Source: Chryseobacterium lathyri (GTDB lineage: Bacteria; Bacteroidota; Bacteroidia; Flavobacteriales; Weeksellaceae). Taken from it: a stretch of 34,915 nucleotides of DNA. Under the pieces are notes generated by a model, which saw nothing but the letters and a program-made list of their open reading frames with translations, was not told the origin of the DNA and did not search any database. Position numbers and translations under genes: made by a program. The stretch lies in assembly GCF_003290185.1 (NCBI RefSeq), contig NZ_QNFY01000023.1, forward strand, positions 1-34,915, in the 5' to 3' direction. Shown here piece by piece: positions 24,201-31,504 of the stretch (the first letter of the stretch is position 1; every line of letters begins with the position of its first letter).

Positions 24201-24298
24201 CCCTATCCAATTACAAAGGCATTAATCCCGAATTTAATCTTGCAGGTTATGTCAGCCCGTTACGGGTGATCTCCTTTGGAATCAGTATGACCTATTAA
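21284..24298 (+). CDS. SusC/RagA-family TonB-dependent outer-membrane transporter
   Basis: The protein has 1004 residues. A signal peptide (MKKNFCSLGYLQLAFGFTLL) is followed by a carboxypeptidase-D-like domain (EISGTVTENNLPVKGVSVFQ, about 30-110). The plug domain has PVNNVLSAIAGRMAGVDIVQ, the SusC signature LYVIDGVPVPS and ILKDADATSIYGSRGANGVI. The large beta-barrel fills the rest and ends with an aromatic residue (GISMTY) as barrels do. It imports oligomers across the outer membrane with the SusD lipoprotein encoded 32 bp downstream. The S9 peptidase in the operon suggests peptide cargo rather than glycan. Base composition is richer in G+C than the flanks, which suggests separate transfer. 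Confidence 0.96.
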   Translation: MKKNFCSLGYLQLAFGFTLLVSCTAIGQMREISGTVTENNLPVKGVSVFQQGSDTVALTNASGKYIVQVSGENPVLIFRHPDYGERRVSVKEKSILNVSLSLTDKTTSVGEVVLNAGYYKVKERESTGSIARVTAKDIKNQPVNNVLSAIAGRMAGVDIVQNTGTPGGGFDVRIRGRNSLRTYQTTGLDGNSPLYVIDGVPVPSLHEYKSGLSDGVIPYGDTNPLNFMNPDDIVSIEVLKDADATSIYGSRGANGVILVTTKKGSKGKTTAKLTSSWGIGQFANLPKMMSTEEYINMRRLAFSNDGISDYPSYEYDINGTWDSSRSTNWQKYFVGNRAEYSNVQLGVSGGGEHTSFSLAGSHHEETTVFPGNYRYKKNGFNASMEHTSTDRKFKLTFTAYYATQNNVLPPRDFNQVYASLSPNAPDLYNNGVLNWENSTFHNPRAAATRTYISKNENLSANVVLNYKLGSGLSINLNTGYVNNETKEQQIYPKTYYDPAYHIGSERSVLRKASMLNKSWMVEPQLNYEKKQGVHHWTALVGVSFQDQRSENLTLMGRGFPSDELIYNLSSAASVTTENAYQFTYRYQAVYARLNYGLKDRYFINLSGRRDGSSRFGPDRRFANFGAVGMAWLFSKENFLKDRSWLTLGKLRASYGVTGNDQIGDYQFFDTYSSTSGSYNGYTGMLPNRLYSKDFGWEVTRKLEAAMEWSLFKDRLFLSAAWYRNTGSNQLLGITLPATTGFASVLGNMDATVLNTGTEVVVQTSILDTKNWKWSVGFNITFPKDRLLSFPDLENSSYKNYFEIGKSTSLRKLYHYNGIDPVTGLYTFEDFNSDGVINSDDRQITKELRQYWYGGIQNTLQYKNWAFSMLLRLSRQNISNIYASEGYMGLMGNKSRAYLDYWTPENPGAQFQKPSAGYDNEALTANSLFMESDATVSDTFTLRLKNISLSYTVPNDSNKRLSTILFLQGQNMLTLSNYKGINPEFNLAGYVSPLRVISFGISMTY

Positions 24299-24330
24299 CT
24301 TTTAAAGAATAAAAAAAAGAAATATAAAAA

Positions 24331-25707
24331 ATGAAACATAAAAATATAGGTATCATGCTGGGAATGCTTTTTCTGTTCCCTGCATGTTCCCGGTTTACAG
24401 AGGTTGATCTGCCTCAGGATCAAATCACAAGAGACATGATCTTTAAAGATGAAGCGCTGGCCCATGCGGCCATGGCTGGAATTTACCGCTCACTGGAAGA
24501 ATCCGGTTTTCTCTCCGGATCATCCGGTGGAGCGCAAAGCTATTTAAGCTGCTATACCGATGAACTGTCATCATATGCCCCGGCAGGAAGCGATACTTCC
24601 CAGTTCTATACCCTTACGCATAATGCTTTAACACAAACAGTAGGCAACCTGTGGAGCGTAACCTATAAACAGGTGTATTATATCAATTCGGTCATAGAGG
24701 GGCTCGAACATTCCCCTGGTATCAGTGCTTCCGTAAAGGCCAGGTTAAGCGGAGAGGCTCTTTTTTTAAGAGCAATACTGTATCTGTATCTTACTGGTAC
24801 CTACGGCGGGGTTCCTTACATAAAAGTAACCGATTATGAAACCAACAGCCATGTCAGCCGTGAATCTCAGGTCGAGGTGTATAATAAAGTCAGAGAGGAT
24901 TTGTTGCAGGCTGTAGAAGGGCTGCCTGATGCGTTACCTAAAGGGTCTAGGGTTCGCCCGACAAAAGTGGCTGCCTACGCCTTGCTTGCCCGGTTAGCCT
25001 ATTATCAAAAAGACTGGAATGCAGCCCATGAGTACAGCAGTCTGGTACTGTCCCGCAGCGATTATGCCCCCGAAACAGACCTAAATAAAACATTTTTAAT
25101 GAGTAGTTCCAGTGCCATCTGGCAGCTGATGCCTTATGATTCAACCTATCCCACCAATGAAGGGAACTTCTTTGTATTACAAACAGCGCCTCCGGCAAGA
25201 GTAGCGCTCTCTCCTGCATTTGTAAATGGCTTTGAAAGTGGAGATCAGCGAAGATCTGCATGGATGGGAGAAGTCAAAGATTCGCAGAATACTCCCTACT
25301 ATTATCCTTTTAAATACAAACAGTCTTCCATTACTTCATCATCATCAGAATATTCGGTGATACTCAGGGTAGAGGAACTCTACCTGATACGCTCCGAGGC
25401 GTACACCCGAAAAAATGAATTGAATATGGGACTGAGTGATCTCAACAAAATCCGGGGTCGGGCTGGTCTTCCGGCGCTGTCCAATCTGGGACAAGCTGAG
25501 CTTCTTGCCGCTATTGTAAGAGAAAGGAAATATGAGCTTTTTACCGAATTCGGACATAGGTTTTACGATCTCAGCCATTTTGGAACACTGGATCAGACCA
25601 TGCTGGCACAGAAGCCTTCATGGAAAAGCTATTATAAGTTTTTACCACTGCCCGAGCAGGAACTTTTAAGAAACCCTAACCTTAAACCGCAGAATGATGG
25701 CTATTAG
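24331..25707 (+). CDS. RagB/SusD-family substrate-binding lipoprotein
   Basis: The protein has 458 residues. Lipobox LFPACSRF places Cys19 as the lipidated residue, so it sits on the outer membrane facing out. SusD features are the N-terminal TEVDLPQDQITRD, FKDEALAHAAMAGIYRSL, GEALFLRAILYLYLTGTYGGVPY (TPR-like helices) and the C-terminal VEELYLIRSEAYTRKNE with ERKYELFTEFGHRFYDLSHF. It covers the SusC barrel as a lid and captures substrate. It overlaps the following peptidase start by 14 nt, so translation is coupled. Confidence 0.96.
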   Translation: MKHKNIGIMLGMLFLFPACSRFTEVDLPQDQITRDMIFKDEALAHAAMAGIYRSLEESGFLSGSSGGAQSYLSCYTDELSSYAPAGSDTSQFYTLTHNALTQTVGNLWSVTYKQVYYINSVIEGLEHSPGISASVKARLSGEALFLRAILYLYLTGTYGGVPYIKVTDYETNSHVSRESQVEVYNKVREDLLQAVEGLPDALPKGSRVRPTKVAAYALLARLAYYQKDWNAAHEYSSLVLSRSDYAPETDLNKTFLMSSSSAIWQLMPYDSTYPTNEGNFFVLQTAPPARVALSPAFVNGFESGDQRRSAWMGEVKDSQNTPYYYPFKYKQSSITSSSSEYSVILRVEELYLIRSEAYTRKNELNMGLSDLNKIRGRAGLPALSNLGQAELLAAIVRERKYELFTEFGHRFYDLSHFGTLDQTMLAQKPSWKSYYKFLPLPEQELLRNPNLKPQNDGY

Positions 25708-28222
25708 ATGGCTGATACTTTTATCGTTTTTTTGTGCTCTTATGGTAAGCGGACAGGATAGTGCAGAAGTGAAAAAGACTGAGGAATATTACGCAACGTT
25801 GTTTACAACGGCTGTCATGGCCATCAGCCCTTCAGGAGAGTATATTGTACTGAATGACTCCAATCAGTACGGTAAAAATGATTATAAGCTGTATCATACA
25901 ATTTCAGGGAAAACAGACAGCATAATGAAAGGGAATGAGTATATTTTTCTTACTGGAAAAGATCTGCTCATTCAAAGTCTTGGGAAGGTGTCTTTTATGA
26001 ATGTGCAAACAAAAGAAGTAAAGGAGATAGAAGGAAGTTGGTCTAAGAAAATCCTAAAGAAAAAAAATAAGATTTCCGTCCTTTTATACAGTACAGCCAT
26101 GAAGACGTTTTCATGTTACAGCGTAAAGGGAGTGATGAAATGGTCACATACCGGTGTTGAAATGTTTGAAACCAGCAAAGATGAATCTTTTGTGATGTAT
26201 GGTGCAGGTAATCAGATAAGCACAATAAACATTGATACGGGCAGGGAGTATTCCCGCCCATTTTCAGTGAGCGGAAGTATTTCATGGCTTAAGTCCTATA
26301 GTGATACTCTTTATGCCTACGCCGCCCATGGAGAAGGAGGGAAGCTGTATATATCCTCGAAAAAAGGGTCCGTTCTTCAGGAAGTATCTGTGGATACGCC
26401 CAAGGGATTTATGATGGCAGAACATTCATGGAATAAAATGAAAATTAATGAGCACAGGTACCTTTTTGTTCCACTATCAAAAAAGCAGCCCGAAAAAGAA
26501 CGTGGGAAAGCCGATGTTATTATTTCATATACTTTAAAGAGTGGAAGGGCTGCTTATCAATTGCCGGTTTTGGGTATGTATGATCTTAAAGAACGGATAT
26601 GGAAATGGAAGCCTCAGGAATCCGGAAATATAGGCCAGATTATGCTTGGAGACAAGGGAGACTTTTTAATCTATGACAGTGATGAAGATATTATAGAAAA
26701 TCAGAGTAATCCACTACTGAACATACAGATGGCACGCAGCTATGGCGATAACATTAATGATCTTGGGAAACTGCGTATTGTCAAAGGAAATTATTACTGG
26801 GATGAACCAGAGCAGGTATTGGTCTTTTTTAAGAATGCTGAATGGTGGTGCTATCATGTGAAAACACATCAGAAGCATAAGCTTCTGGAGGGTAAAGGAC
26901 AGAAGTGGGGCAGTGATCGGTATTTGGGGCAGACCGATACCCCCATTGCTAAAATAATCCCGACGACTCAGCCCTCAAAAATTATTGTTTCAGGAGCCTA
27001 TGACCTTTTCCTGGTGGACCTGGTTAAACATCACTCAGAAAGACTGACTGATGGTGAAAAGAACCATATTAAATATAGCATTGTCCATCTTGAAGGTCAA
27101 AATAGGGTACAAAATCATTTTAGCGGGCCTGCCGATCTCAAAAAGGGGATACTGCTCAAAATGTTTAATGAGAAAGACTATCATTCAGGTTTTGCATTAT
27201 TGAGCAAAAAATTAAAAACACTGGTGTATAATGATTCCTATTTCACCGAACTCATTAAAACGCAGGGCGGTCTGTTTGCTGTTTCTGAGTCCTATCAGCG
27301 GCCTCTTCAAGTGACCAGGCTTGCTGGAAATGCGAACCGGGTTATTTTTGATAATAAGACATTTATCAAAGATAAAGTACCTGATGCTAAAATGGAACTT
27401 TTTCAGTATACAACGGCTTTAGGAACCAGTAACGCTGCTCTTCTGTATCCTGCTGATTATGATGCTTCAAAATCCTATCCAATGCTCGTTAACATCTATG
27501 AAGATAAGTCGAAAGATATCCTTTACTACGCAGTTCCCGATCTCAGGGCGGAAGATGGTTTTAATTTCCGGCATTATGCCGGCCAGGGCTATTTTGTTTT
27601 GTTGCCGGATTTGCAATATCAGAAAGGCAATGTACCGGAAGTGATGCTTACTTCTTTGGAGGCAAGTGTTAAGACTGCTCTTGGTAAAGCTTCTATTGAT
27701 TCTGCGAATATAGCCGTACTGGGAATGTCTTTCGGGGGCTATGAAACAGCTTTGGCTCTATCTAAGACCAAACTCTTTAAAACAGGAAGTGTTGGGGTTA
27801 TGATTGCCGATCTGGTTTCTTTGGCCCTTAGCAATTCTGCTGTTTTACGTCAGCCCAACTATGCCAGGATTGAAAATGAACAGTTTGCACTCAATGGGAG
27901 TTCTTTCGAAAAGTGGGAACAATATATAAGGCAATCTCCGCTTTACTATCTGGGTAAATCAGTATCCCCGATTATGTTGTGGACCGGCTTGAAAGATGAT
28001 AATGTATCACCGGCGCAAACAAGGGCTTATTTCCTTGGACTGAAAAGGCTTGGGAAAGGAGCTGTCTTATTAGAGTACCCGTTGGAGGGACATAGCATTA
28101 TAGGTTCCGGGTCGAGCCGGGATCTGAATATAAAAACCTGGCAGTGGATGGAACACTTTTTAAAAGAAAAGCCTGCACCACAATGGATACAACCTGTTAA
28201 AACGAAAGCTCCCTTAAAATAA
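25694..28222 (+). CDS. Secreted S9-family prolyl-oligopeptidase-like serine peptidase
   Basis: The protein has 842 residues. Start MMAIRWLILLSFFCALMVSG is a signal peptide. The first 570 residues are a beta-propeller-like region without clear repeats. The C-terminal alpha/beta-hydrolase domain has the nucleophile Ser679 (VLGMSFGGYET), Asp768 (GLKDDNVSP) and His800 (EGHSIIG), in S9 order. It would cut short peptides in the periplasm after SusC/D uptake. It is coupled to the SusD gene by a 14-nt overlap. The last codons form one arm of the terminator hairpin (28207-28230), and the stop codon lies in the loop and second arm. Confidence 0.93.
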   Translation: MMAIRWLILLSFFCALMVSGQDSAEVKKTEEYYATLFTTAVMAISPSGEYIVLNDSNQYGKNDYKLYHTISGKTDSIMKGNEYIFLTGKDLLIQSLGKVSFMNVQTKEVKEIEGSWSKKILKKKNKISVLLYSTAMKTFSCYSVKGVMKWSHTGVEMFETSKDESFVMYGAGNQISTINIDTGREYSRPFSVSGSISWLKSYSDTLYAYAAHGEGGKLYISSKKGSVLQEVSVDTPKGFMMAEHSWNKMKINEHRYLFVPLSKKQPEKERGKADVIISYTLKSGRAAYQLPVLGMYDLKERIWKWKPQESGNIGQIMLGDKGDFLIYDSDEDIIENQSNPLLNIQMARSYGDNINDLGKLRIVKGNYYWDEPEQVLVFFKNAEWWCYHVKTHQKHKLLEGKGQKWGSDRYLGQTDTPIAKIIPTTQPSKIIVSGAYDLFLVDLVKHHSERLTDGEKNHIKYSIVHLEGQNRVQNHFSGPADLKKGILLKMFNEKDYHSGFALLSKKLKTLVYNDSYFTELIKTQGGLFAVSESYQRPLQVTRLAGNANRVIFDNKTFIKDKVPDAKMELFQYTTALGTSNAALLYPADYDASKSYPMLVNIYEDKSKDILYYAVPDLRAEDGFNFRHYAGQGYFVLLPDLQYQKGNVPEVMLTSLEASVKTALGKASIDSANIAVLGMSFGGYETALALSKTKLFKTGSVGVMIADLVSLALSNSAVLRQPNYARIENEQFALNGSSFEKWEQYIRQSPLYYLGKSVSPIMLWTGLKDDNVSPAQTRAYFLGLKRLGKGAVLLEYPLEGHSIIGSGSSRDLNIKTWQWMEHFLKEKPAPQWIQPVKTKAPLK

Positions 28223-28235
28223 AGGGAGCTCTTTT
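28207..28235 (+). terminator. Strong terminator overlapping the S9 stop codon
   Basis: AGCTCCCTT (28207-28215) pairs perfectly with AAGGGAGCT (28222-28230), loop AAAATA, then CTTTTAA. The stop codon TAA is at 28220-28222, so the left arm is coding. Confidence 0.85.
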
Positions 28236-28239
28236 AATA

Positions 28240-28356
28240 TTACTGAATTCTTCGAAGGGTAACCTCACACGTAAGTGGATGTTCCACATCAGGGCCGGAA
28301 GTTCCGAAAACCTGCTGTCCGGTTGGTAATCCGTTAACGGTACAGATAGGCTCTAA
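28240..28356 (-). pseudogene. C-terminal remnant of a small Cys-containing exported protein
   Basis: The minus strand encodes LEPICTVNGLPTGQQVFG and more, 38 residues to a TAA. A TGA sits immediately upstream (28357-28359) and no good start is seen. The ICTVNG...GQQVFG pattern reminds me of the C-termini of small flavobacterial DUF6520-type proteins, which often follow SusC/D-type loci. The assignment is tentative and the fragment is probably inactive. Confidence 0.35.
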
Positions 28357-28496
28357 TCAAGTACAGGCAACGGTCAAAATAAGAGCATGGATTAATAAAA
28401 AAATGAAGAATTTTCCATCTACATTTGTGTTTTATAAGAATGGTTGAAAAGCAATTATTTATAACAGTGGTTTTTACTTTTTACTGTTGCAAATTT

Positions 28497-28662
28497 AGGA
28501 TAGTATCAGGCACATAAAAAAATCTTTTTGGGTATCTCAAAAAATTCTTTTCACTGGGTTTCAATAATTTTTTCAGAAACTCCTGAATCCTGCGGACAAA
28601 AAGACTTCGGGGCCTCCATTCCAATGCTTTCCATTCCGGTTTTATGTGCCTGATACTGTCCT
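28497..28662. mobile_element. MITE-like element with 23-bp terminal inverted repeats
   Basis: Positions 28497-28519 and 28640-28662 are inverted repeats, 22 of 23 bases matching (core AGTATCAGGCACATAAAA). The 120-bp interior codes nothing obvious. No target-site duplication is clear. It may be a miniature transposable element or a long-range hairpin. Confidence 0.45.
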
Positions 28663-28748
28663 TTGGTCACTGGCAAAGAAAAAGTCGGAACCTCAGTCAT
28701 ACGAATCAATTCAATCATAATTACTTAATATTAATAGAACACATCAAT

Positions 28749-28829
28749 ATGAAAAAGACAAATCCAGCTGTTACGATTGTAAAGGAAAGAAAAAAGTCGA
28801 GTGTCCTCGAAGCCAAATCAATTCAATAA
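28749..28829 (+). CDS. Possible 26-residue basic peptide
   Basis: An ATG-initiated frame encodes MKKTNPAVTIVKERKKSS and eight more residues. It is lysine-rich. I know no family. It may be an N-terminal fragment of a lost gene. Existence as a gene is doubtful. Confidence 0.2.
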   Translation: MKKTNPAVTIVKERKKSSVLEAKSIQ

Positions 28830-28883
28830 GAGATTTTAAAATTGGCAAAACACTCACTAACATTTAAGTTTTTAGCCTGAATG

Positions 28884-28999
28884 AAATAAATACAGACTAA
28901 TGATAGAGATGAGTAAAATAGATACAGGTTAATGGTAAACCTGCGTAATTTTTACGCAGCTTTTCTTTCCACCTGCGTAAAATGAATACAGGTCAGTGT
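28884..28999. repeat. Iteron-like repeats with 32-bp period
   Basis: AAATAAATACAGACTAATG (28884), AAATAGATACAGGTTAATG (28916) and AAATGAATACAGGTCAGTG (28980) are spaced 32 and 64 bp. The word ACCTGCGTAA recurs at 28939 and 28971, also 32 apart, and forms a hairpin with TTACGCAG (28952-28959). Such phased repeats bind replication, partition or mobilisation proteins. Confidence 0.5.
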
Positions 29000-29140
29000 A
29001 TTTTTTCATCTCATAATTATTGTCATTTTCTCTTTCAACAACAAAAAATATTTTAATAAATATAAATAATTGATTATAAGATTATTATATTGTTTAAATT
29101 TATTTTTTCAGAGCTCTGGAAAATTGGCATGCTTATTACA

Positions 29141-29199
29141 GCAAGATGTGTCTTTGTACGTACAAACTTTTCAAGTTGCAGCTAAAAAGACGATCTTGC
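29141..29199. other. oriT-like nested inverted repeats
   Basis: GCAAGAT (29141-29147) and ATCTTGC (29193-29199) are inverted repeats enclosing the perfect palindrome TTTGTACGTACAAA (29153-29166). It lies 230 bp upstream of a mobilisation-type gene remnant. Transfer origins look like this, but no nick site can be proven. Confidence 0.4.
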
Positions 29200-29431
29200 C
29201 TTTTTTGCAAAAAGGAGAAAAACTTCGGAACTCAGTTCTTATTTTTTAGAAAACTTAAAAAGGATTCAAATTAGCCCAGTATATTCTTTTTTAATCTTTG
29301 GAAATTCTATATGATTCCAGAGTACTCTTATTTAAGTTAAACATACTCATTACTATTGACTTGTTGTTGTTTTAGTACTTAATATTTGTCTTAAAATTTT
29401 TAATCAAATTATTATACGCAAATGAAGAACT

Positions 29432-29787
29432 ATGGAAAAAGAGGAACATGTTTTCATGAGGATTCAAAAACAGAAGAAAGAGAACTGGAAAAAGCTCTGT
29501 TCCAAAAAAGGAATTTCTTTGAGCAGTTTAATTATCGATTCGGTGCAAAATAGGATTTTTGATGATGAAAAAAGAAAAATACTCACATTCATTGAAAGCA
29601 GGACAATATTTTTGCAAAGATTGAAACCAATATAAACCAAGCAGCGAAAATAGTAAATACTCAAAAATTTATAAGCAATGAAGATTTGAAAAGCTTCGAG
29701 GAACAATTGAAAACAATCATTGAACTGAAAGAACAGCAAAACGAAAACTTCACTAAAATCTATTCGTTAATTGCCAAAGATTATTAA
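29432..29787 (+). pseudogene. Mobilisation accessory protein (MobC-like), frameshifted
   Basis: The first frame begins MEKEEHVFMRIQKQKKENWK and has a ribbon-helix-helix-like segment (WKKLCSKKGISLSSLIIDSV). After ILTFIE it drifts out of frame. The next frame continues DNIFAKIETNINQAAKIV through to IYSLIAKDY and TAA at 29785-29787. Restoring one A in the GAAAGCAGG run (near 29595) gives FIEKQDNIFAKI and one open protein of about 118 residues with a C-terminal coiled coil. This size and layout fit the small relaxosome proteins of Bacteroidota mobilisable elements. No relaxase gene follows. The frameshift is well supported; the exact family is an inference. Confidence 0.65.
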
Positions 29788-29990
29788 GATTTTAGGTTCC
29801 ATAAGGGGTCGATTTTAAGCGGTGTATTCAGAAAGAAAATTTATATAAGTATTAAATAACTCCAATTAGATCTTAATATTTGACTGAGTATTAGAATAAA
29901 GAAAGATCACGTACAGGGAAAATATTGTTACGAAAAAATATTAATTAATGCGAACATTTTTAAAGTCACCAGATTGTCAGTTACAGGATA

Positions 29991-30899
29991 CTAAGAAAGA
30001 ATATATTTTATTTTAGCTTTGTTTTTCTCTCCTTTAGGAAAAATTAAAACAAAGCTATTATAGGTACTATTGAAAAAGTGGTATTCACATTCTATTTCTT
30101 CTCCCTCAGCAGTAATTAAATCTATTTCGCCATTTTCGTTGTATCTTTTATCAAACATAAAATCTTGAATAAAATTCCATTTAAATCCAAATTCTTCAGG
30201 TAAGTTTAATGTTCCTAGCTCTTTTAAGAATCTGGAAGAGTAAAAAATGTCTCTCTTTGAAAGCTTGTTTGTATATATATTATTTTTTTCACTTTTGCTA
30301 ATATTATTCAACACCAAAAGGACACATTTATTACCTGACTTTAATACATAATTTCTCAGAGTTGAGTGAACAGATGACCCAAACTTCTTACTTAATTGCA
30401 TTACTGTGCCTAAACCTAGACTTGCCTTTTCAATTTCTGCAACAAATCTATCATGTTGAAAAAGGGTTATAGAAGCAAAATAATTTGCTTCCGCTTCGAA
30501 TTGCTTTTCAATTTCTTCATTTAGGGTTTCATCATCATCCAGTGCAAGCATTATATCATTTTGCCATGGCAATATACCATGACCAATTTCATGGAGTTTC
30601 ACAAAATTTTTTCTACCCAAATTTTTGTTGATATTCGAATCAATATAGATCGTTTTCTCGTGTCTATCAAAAATCCCCATTACTTTAGAAATGGCTGTTA
30701 GGAGACTTTTTTGAGATTTTTCCTTAAGTTTCCCAAAAAAAGACTGGTCTACATTTCTTAAATCAATGCTTTTGTCAAGAGCAAAGTCAGAATAGTGTAA
30801 TATTTGGTCAACAGGTGTGGGAAAAGTATCAAATGATTTGCTATCCTTTAGAATGTTATAAGATATTTTTTCTATATCTCTTCTGGTTAGGTCATCCAT
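29991..30899 (-). CDS. ImmA/IrrE-family zinc metallopeptidase
   Basis: The protein has 302 residues. The zinc motif HEIGH (in FVKLHEIGHGILPWQ) with downstream acidic residues (EEIEKQFEAEANYFAS) defines the ImmA/IrrE (DUF955) family. These proteases cleave a partner XRE repressor on a stress or infection signal. It lies 6 bp downstream of just such an XRE gene in the same operon. The C-terminal half (about 190-302) has no motif I know and may sense the signal. Given the divergent CBASS operon, it probably relieves repression during phage attack. Confidence 0.92.
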   Translation of the reverse strand: MDDLTRRDIEKISYNILKDSKSFDTFPTPVDQILHYSDFALDKSIDLRNVDQSFFGKLKEKSQKSLLTAISKVMGIFDRHEKTIYIDSNINKNLGRKNFVKLHEIGHGILPWQNDIMLALDDDETLNEEIEKQFEAEANYFASITLFQHDRFVAEIEKASLGLGTVMQLSKKFGSSVHSTLRNYVLKSGNKCVLLVLNNISKSEKNNIYTNKLSKRDIFYSSRFLKELGTLNLPEEFGFKWNFIQDFMFDKRYNENGEIDLITAEGEEIECEYHFFNSTYNSFVLIFPKGEKNKAKIKYILS

Positions 30900-30905
30900 G
30901 TGTTT

Positions 30906-31256
30906 TTATACGCTTCTTTTAGATTTTAAAAACTCTAAATATTTTATTACATCATTTCTTTCTTCTTCTGTCAGGTGTTCTGCTCTAAATGCTATTTTTT
31001 GCATAAAGTCAGCATTAGCTTCTTCTTCTTTTGTTTCTTTTTTATCAATCATATTAGCATTTCCTAGAAGAGTTTTTAAGGAAACTTTGTATAATGAAGA
31101 TAATTTTGATAGGATATTTACAGAAGGGTTTTTAATCTTATCATTTTCTAATTGACTTAGGTAGGCATTTGAAATACCCGTCATATCTTCTACTTGCCTC
31201 AAAGTCAATCCAATATTTTTTCTTGACTCTTTTAAAGTACTACCAATTGAACTCAT
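30906..31256 (-). CDS. XRE-family repressor partner of the ImmA-type protease
   Basis: The protein has 116 residues. The HTH is clear: STLKESRKNIGLTLRQVEDMTGISNAYLSQLENDKIKNPSVNILSKLSSLY, with recognition helix around ISNAYLSQLEND. A linker and acidic C-terminal helix (LTEEERNDVIKYLEFLKSK) follow. It precedes the ImmA-type gene and is divergent from the CBASS operon. A 23-bp palindrome and two direct repeats lie in the gap, as expected for its operators. It likely represses both directions. Confidence 0.92.
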   Translation of the reverse strand: MSSIGSTLKESRKNIGLTLRQVEDMTGISNAYLSQLENDKIKNPSVNILSKLSSLYKVSLKTLLGNANMIDKKETKEEEANADFMQKIAFRAEHLTEEERNDVIKYLEFLKSKRSV

Positions 31257-31267
31257 GACTTTTTTTG

Positions 31268-31275
31268 CAAATATA
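31268..31275 (-). promoter_or_regulatory. -7 box for the XRE/ImmA operon
   Basis: Minus-strand TATATTTG fits TAnnTTTG, 11 bp before the XRE start. The operator palindrome (31293-31315) lies just upstream, where repressor would block the -33 region. Confidence 0.5.
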
Positions 31276-31284
31276 ATATTTTTC

Positions 31285-31355
31285 TGCTTGATATATTTAG
31301 AATAATTCTAAATATAATCTAAGTATATTAAAACATTTTGCTTGATATATTTAGA
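31285..31355. promoter_or_regulatory. Operator region: 23-bp palindrome and two direct repeats
   Basis: TGCTTGATATATTTAGA occurs at 31285-31301 and 31339-31355. The first copy runs into a perfect palindrome ATATTTAGAAT-A-ATTCTAAATAT (31293-31315). One site lies on the leftward promoter, the other on the rightward. I infer binding by the XRE repressor. Confidence 0.65.
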
Positions 31356-31368
31356 TTTTATATATTTG
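31342..31368 (+). promoter_or_regulatory. Promoter for the CBASS operon
   Basis: TTG (31342-31344) and TATATTTG (31361-31368) are 16 bp apart, close to the flavobacterial consensus. The TTG box is inside the second operator repeat, so repressor binding would shut it. Confidence 0.55.
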
Positions 31369-31390
31369 TGGTATTAAAAAAATAGAAACT

Positions 31391-31504
31391 ATGATAAAAA
31401 ATGGACTATATGTAAAAAGAGGCAGTAGTACTGCTCAATTTATAAGTGTTAAAATAATTGGTGGTAAATATAATGGTGCAGAAAAAGAAAATAATGAGGG
31501 ATAG
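31391..31504 (+). CDS. Possible 37-residue leader peptide of the CBASS operon
   Basis: An ATG 22 bp after the -7 box opens a frame MIKNGLYVKRGSSTAQFISV, continuing to a TAG at 31502-31504. The stop overlaps the ATG at 31494 (one possible effector start). Position suggests a translated leader or coupling peptide. No family is known. Confidence 0.35.
   Translation: MIKNGLYVKRGSSTAQFISVKIIGGKYNGAEKENNEG

Larger units (their letters stand above)
28223..29431. other. Decayed mobile-element DNA without intact genes
   Basis: About 1.2 kb with no full gene. From left to right: a gene remnant, a 166-bp inverted-repeat element, a tiny open frame, 32-bp periodic repeats and an oriT-like inverted-repeat region. 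This is consistent with a degraded mobilisable element whose mobilisation-protein gene follows. Confidence 0.5.

Noticed and set aside
28884..28999. CRISPR-like spacing of repeats
   Set aside because: The repeats vary, the third unit is nearly absent, and the spacing covers repeat plus filler of only 32 bp. No cas gene is near.
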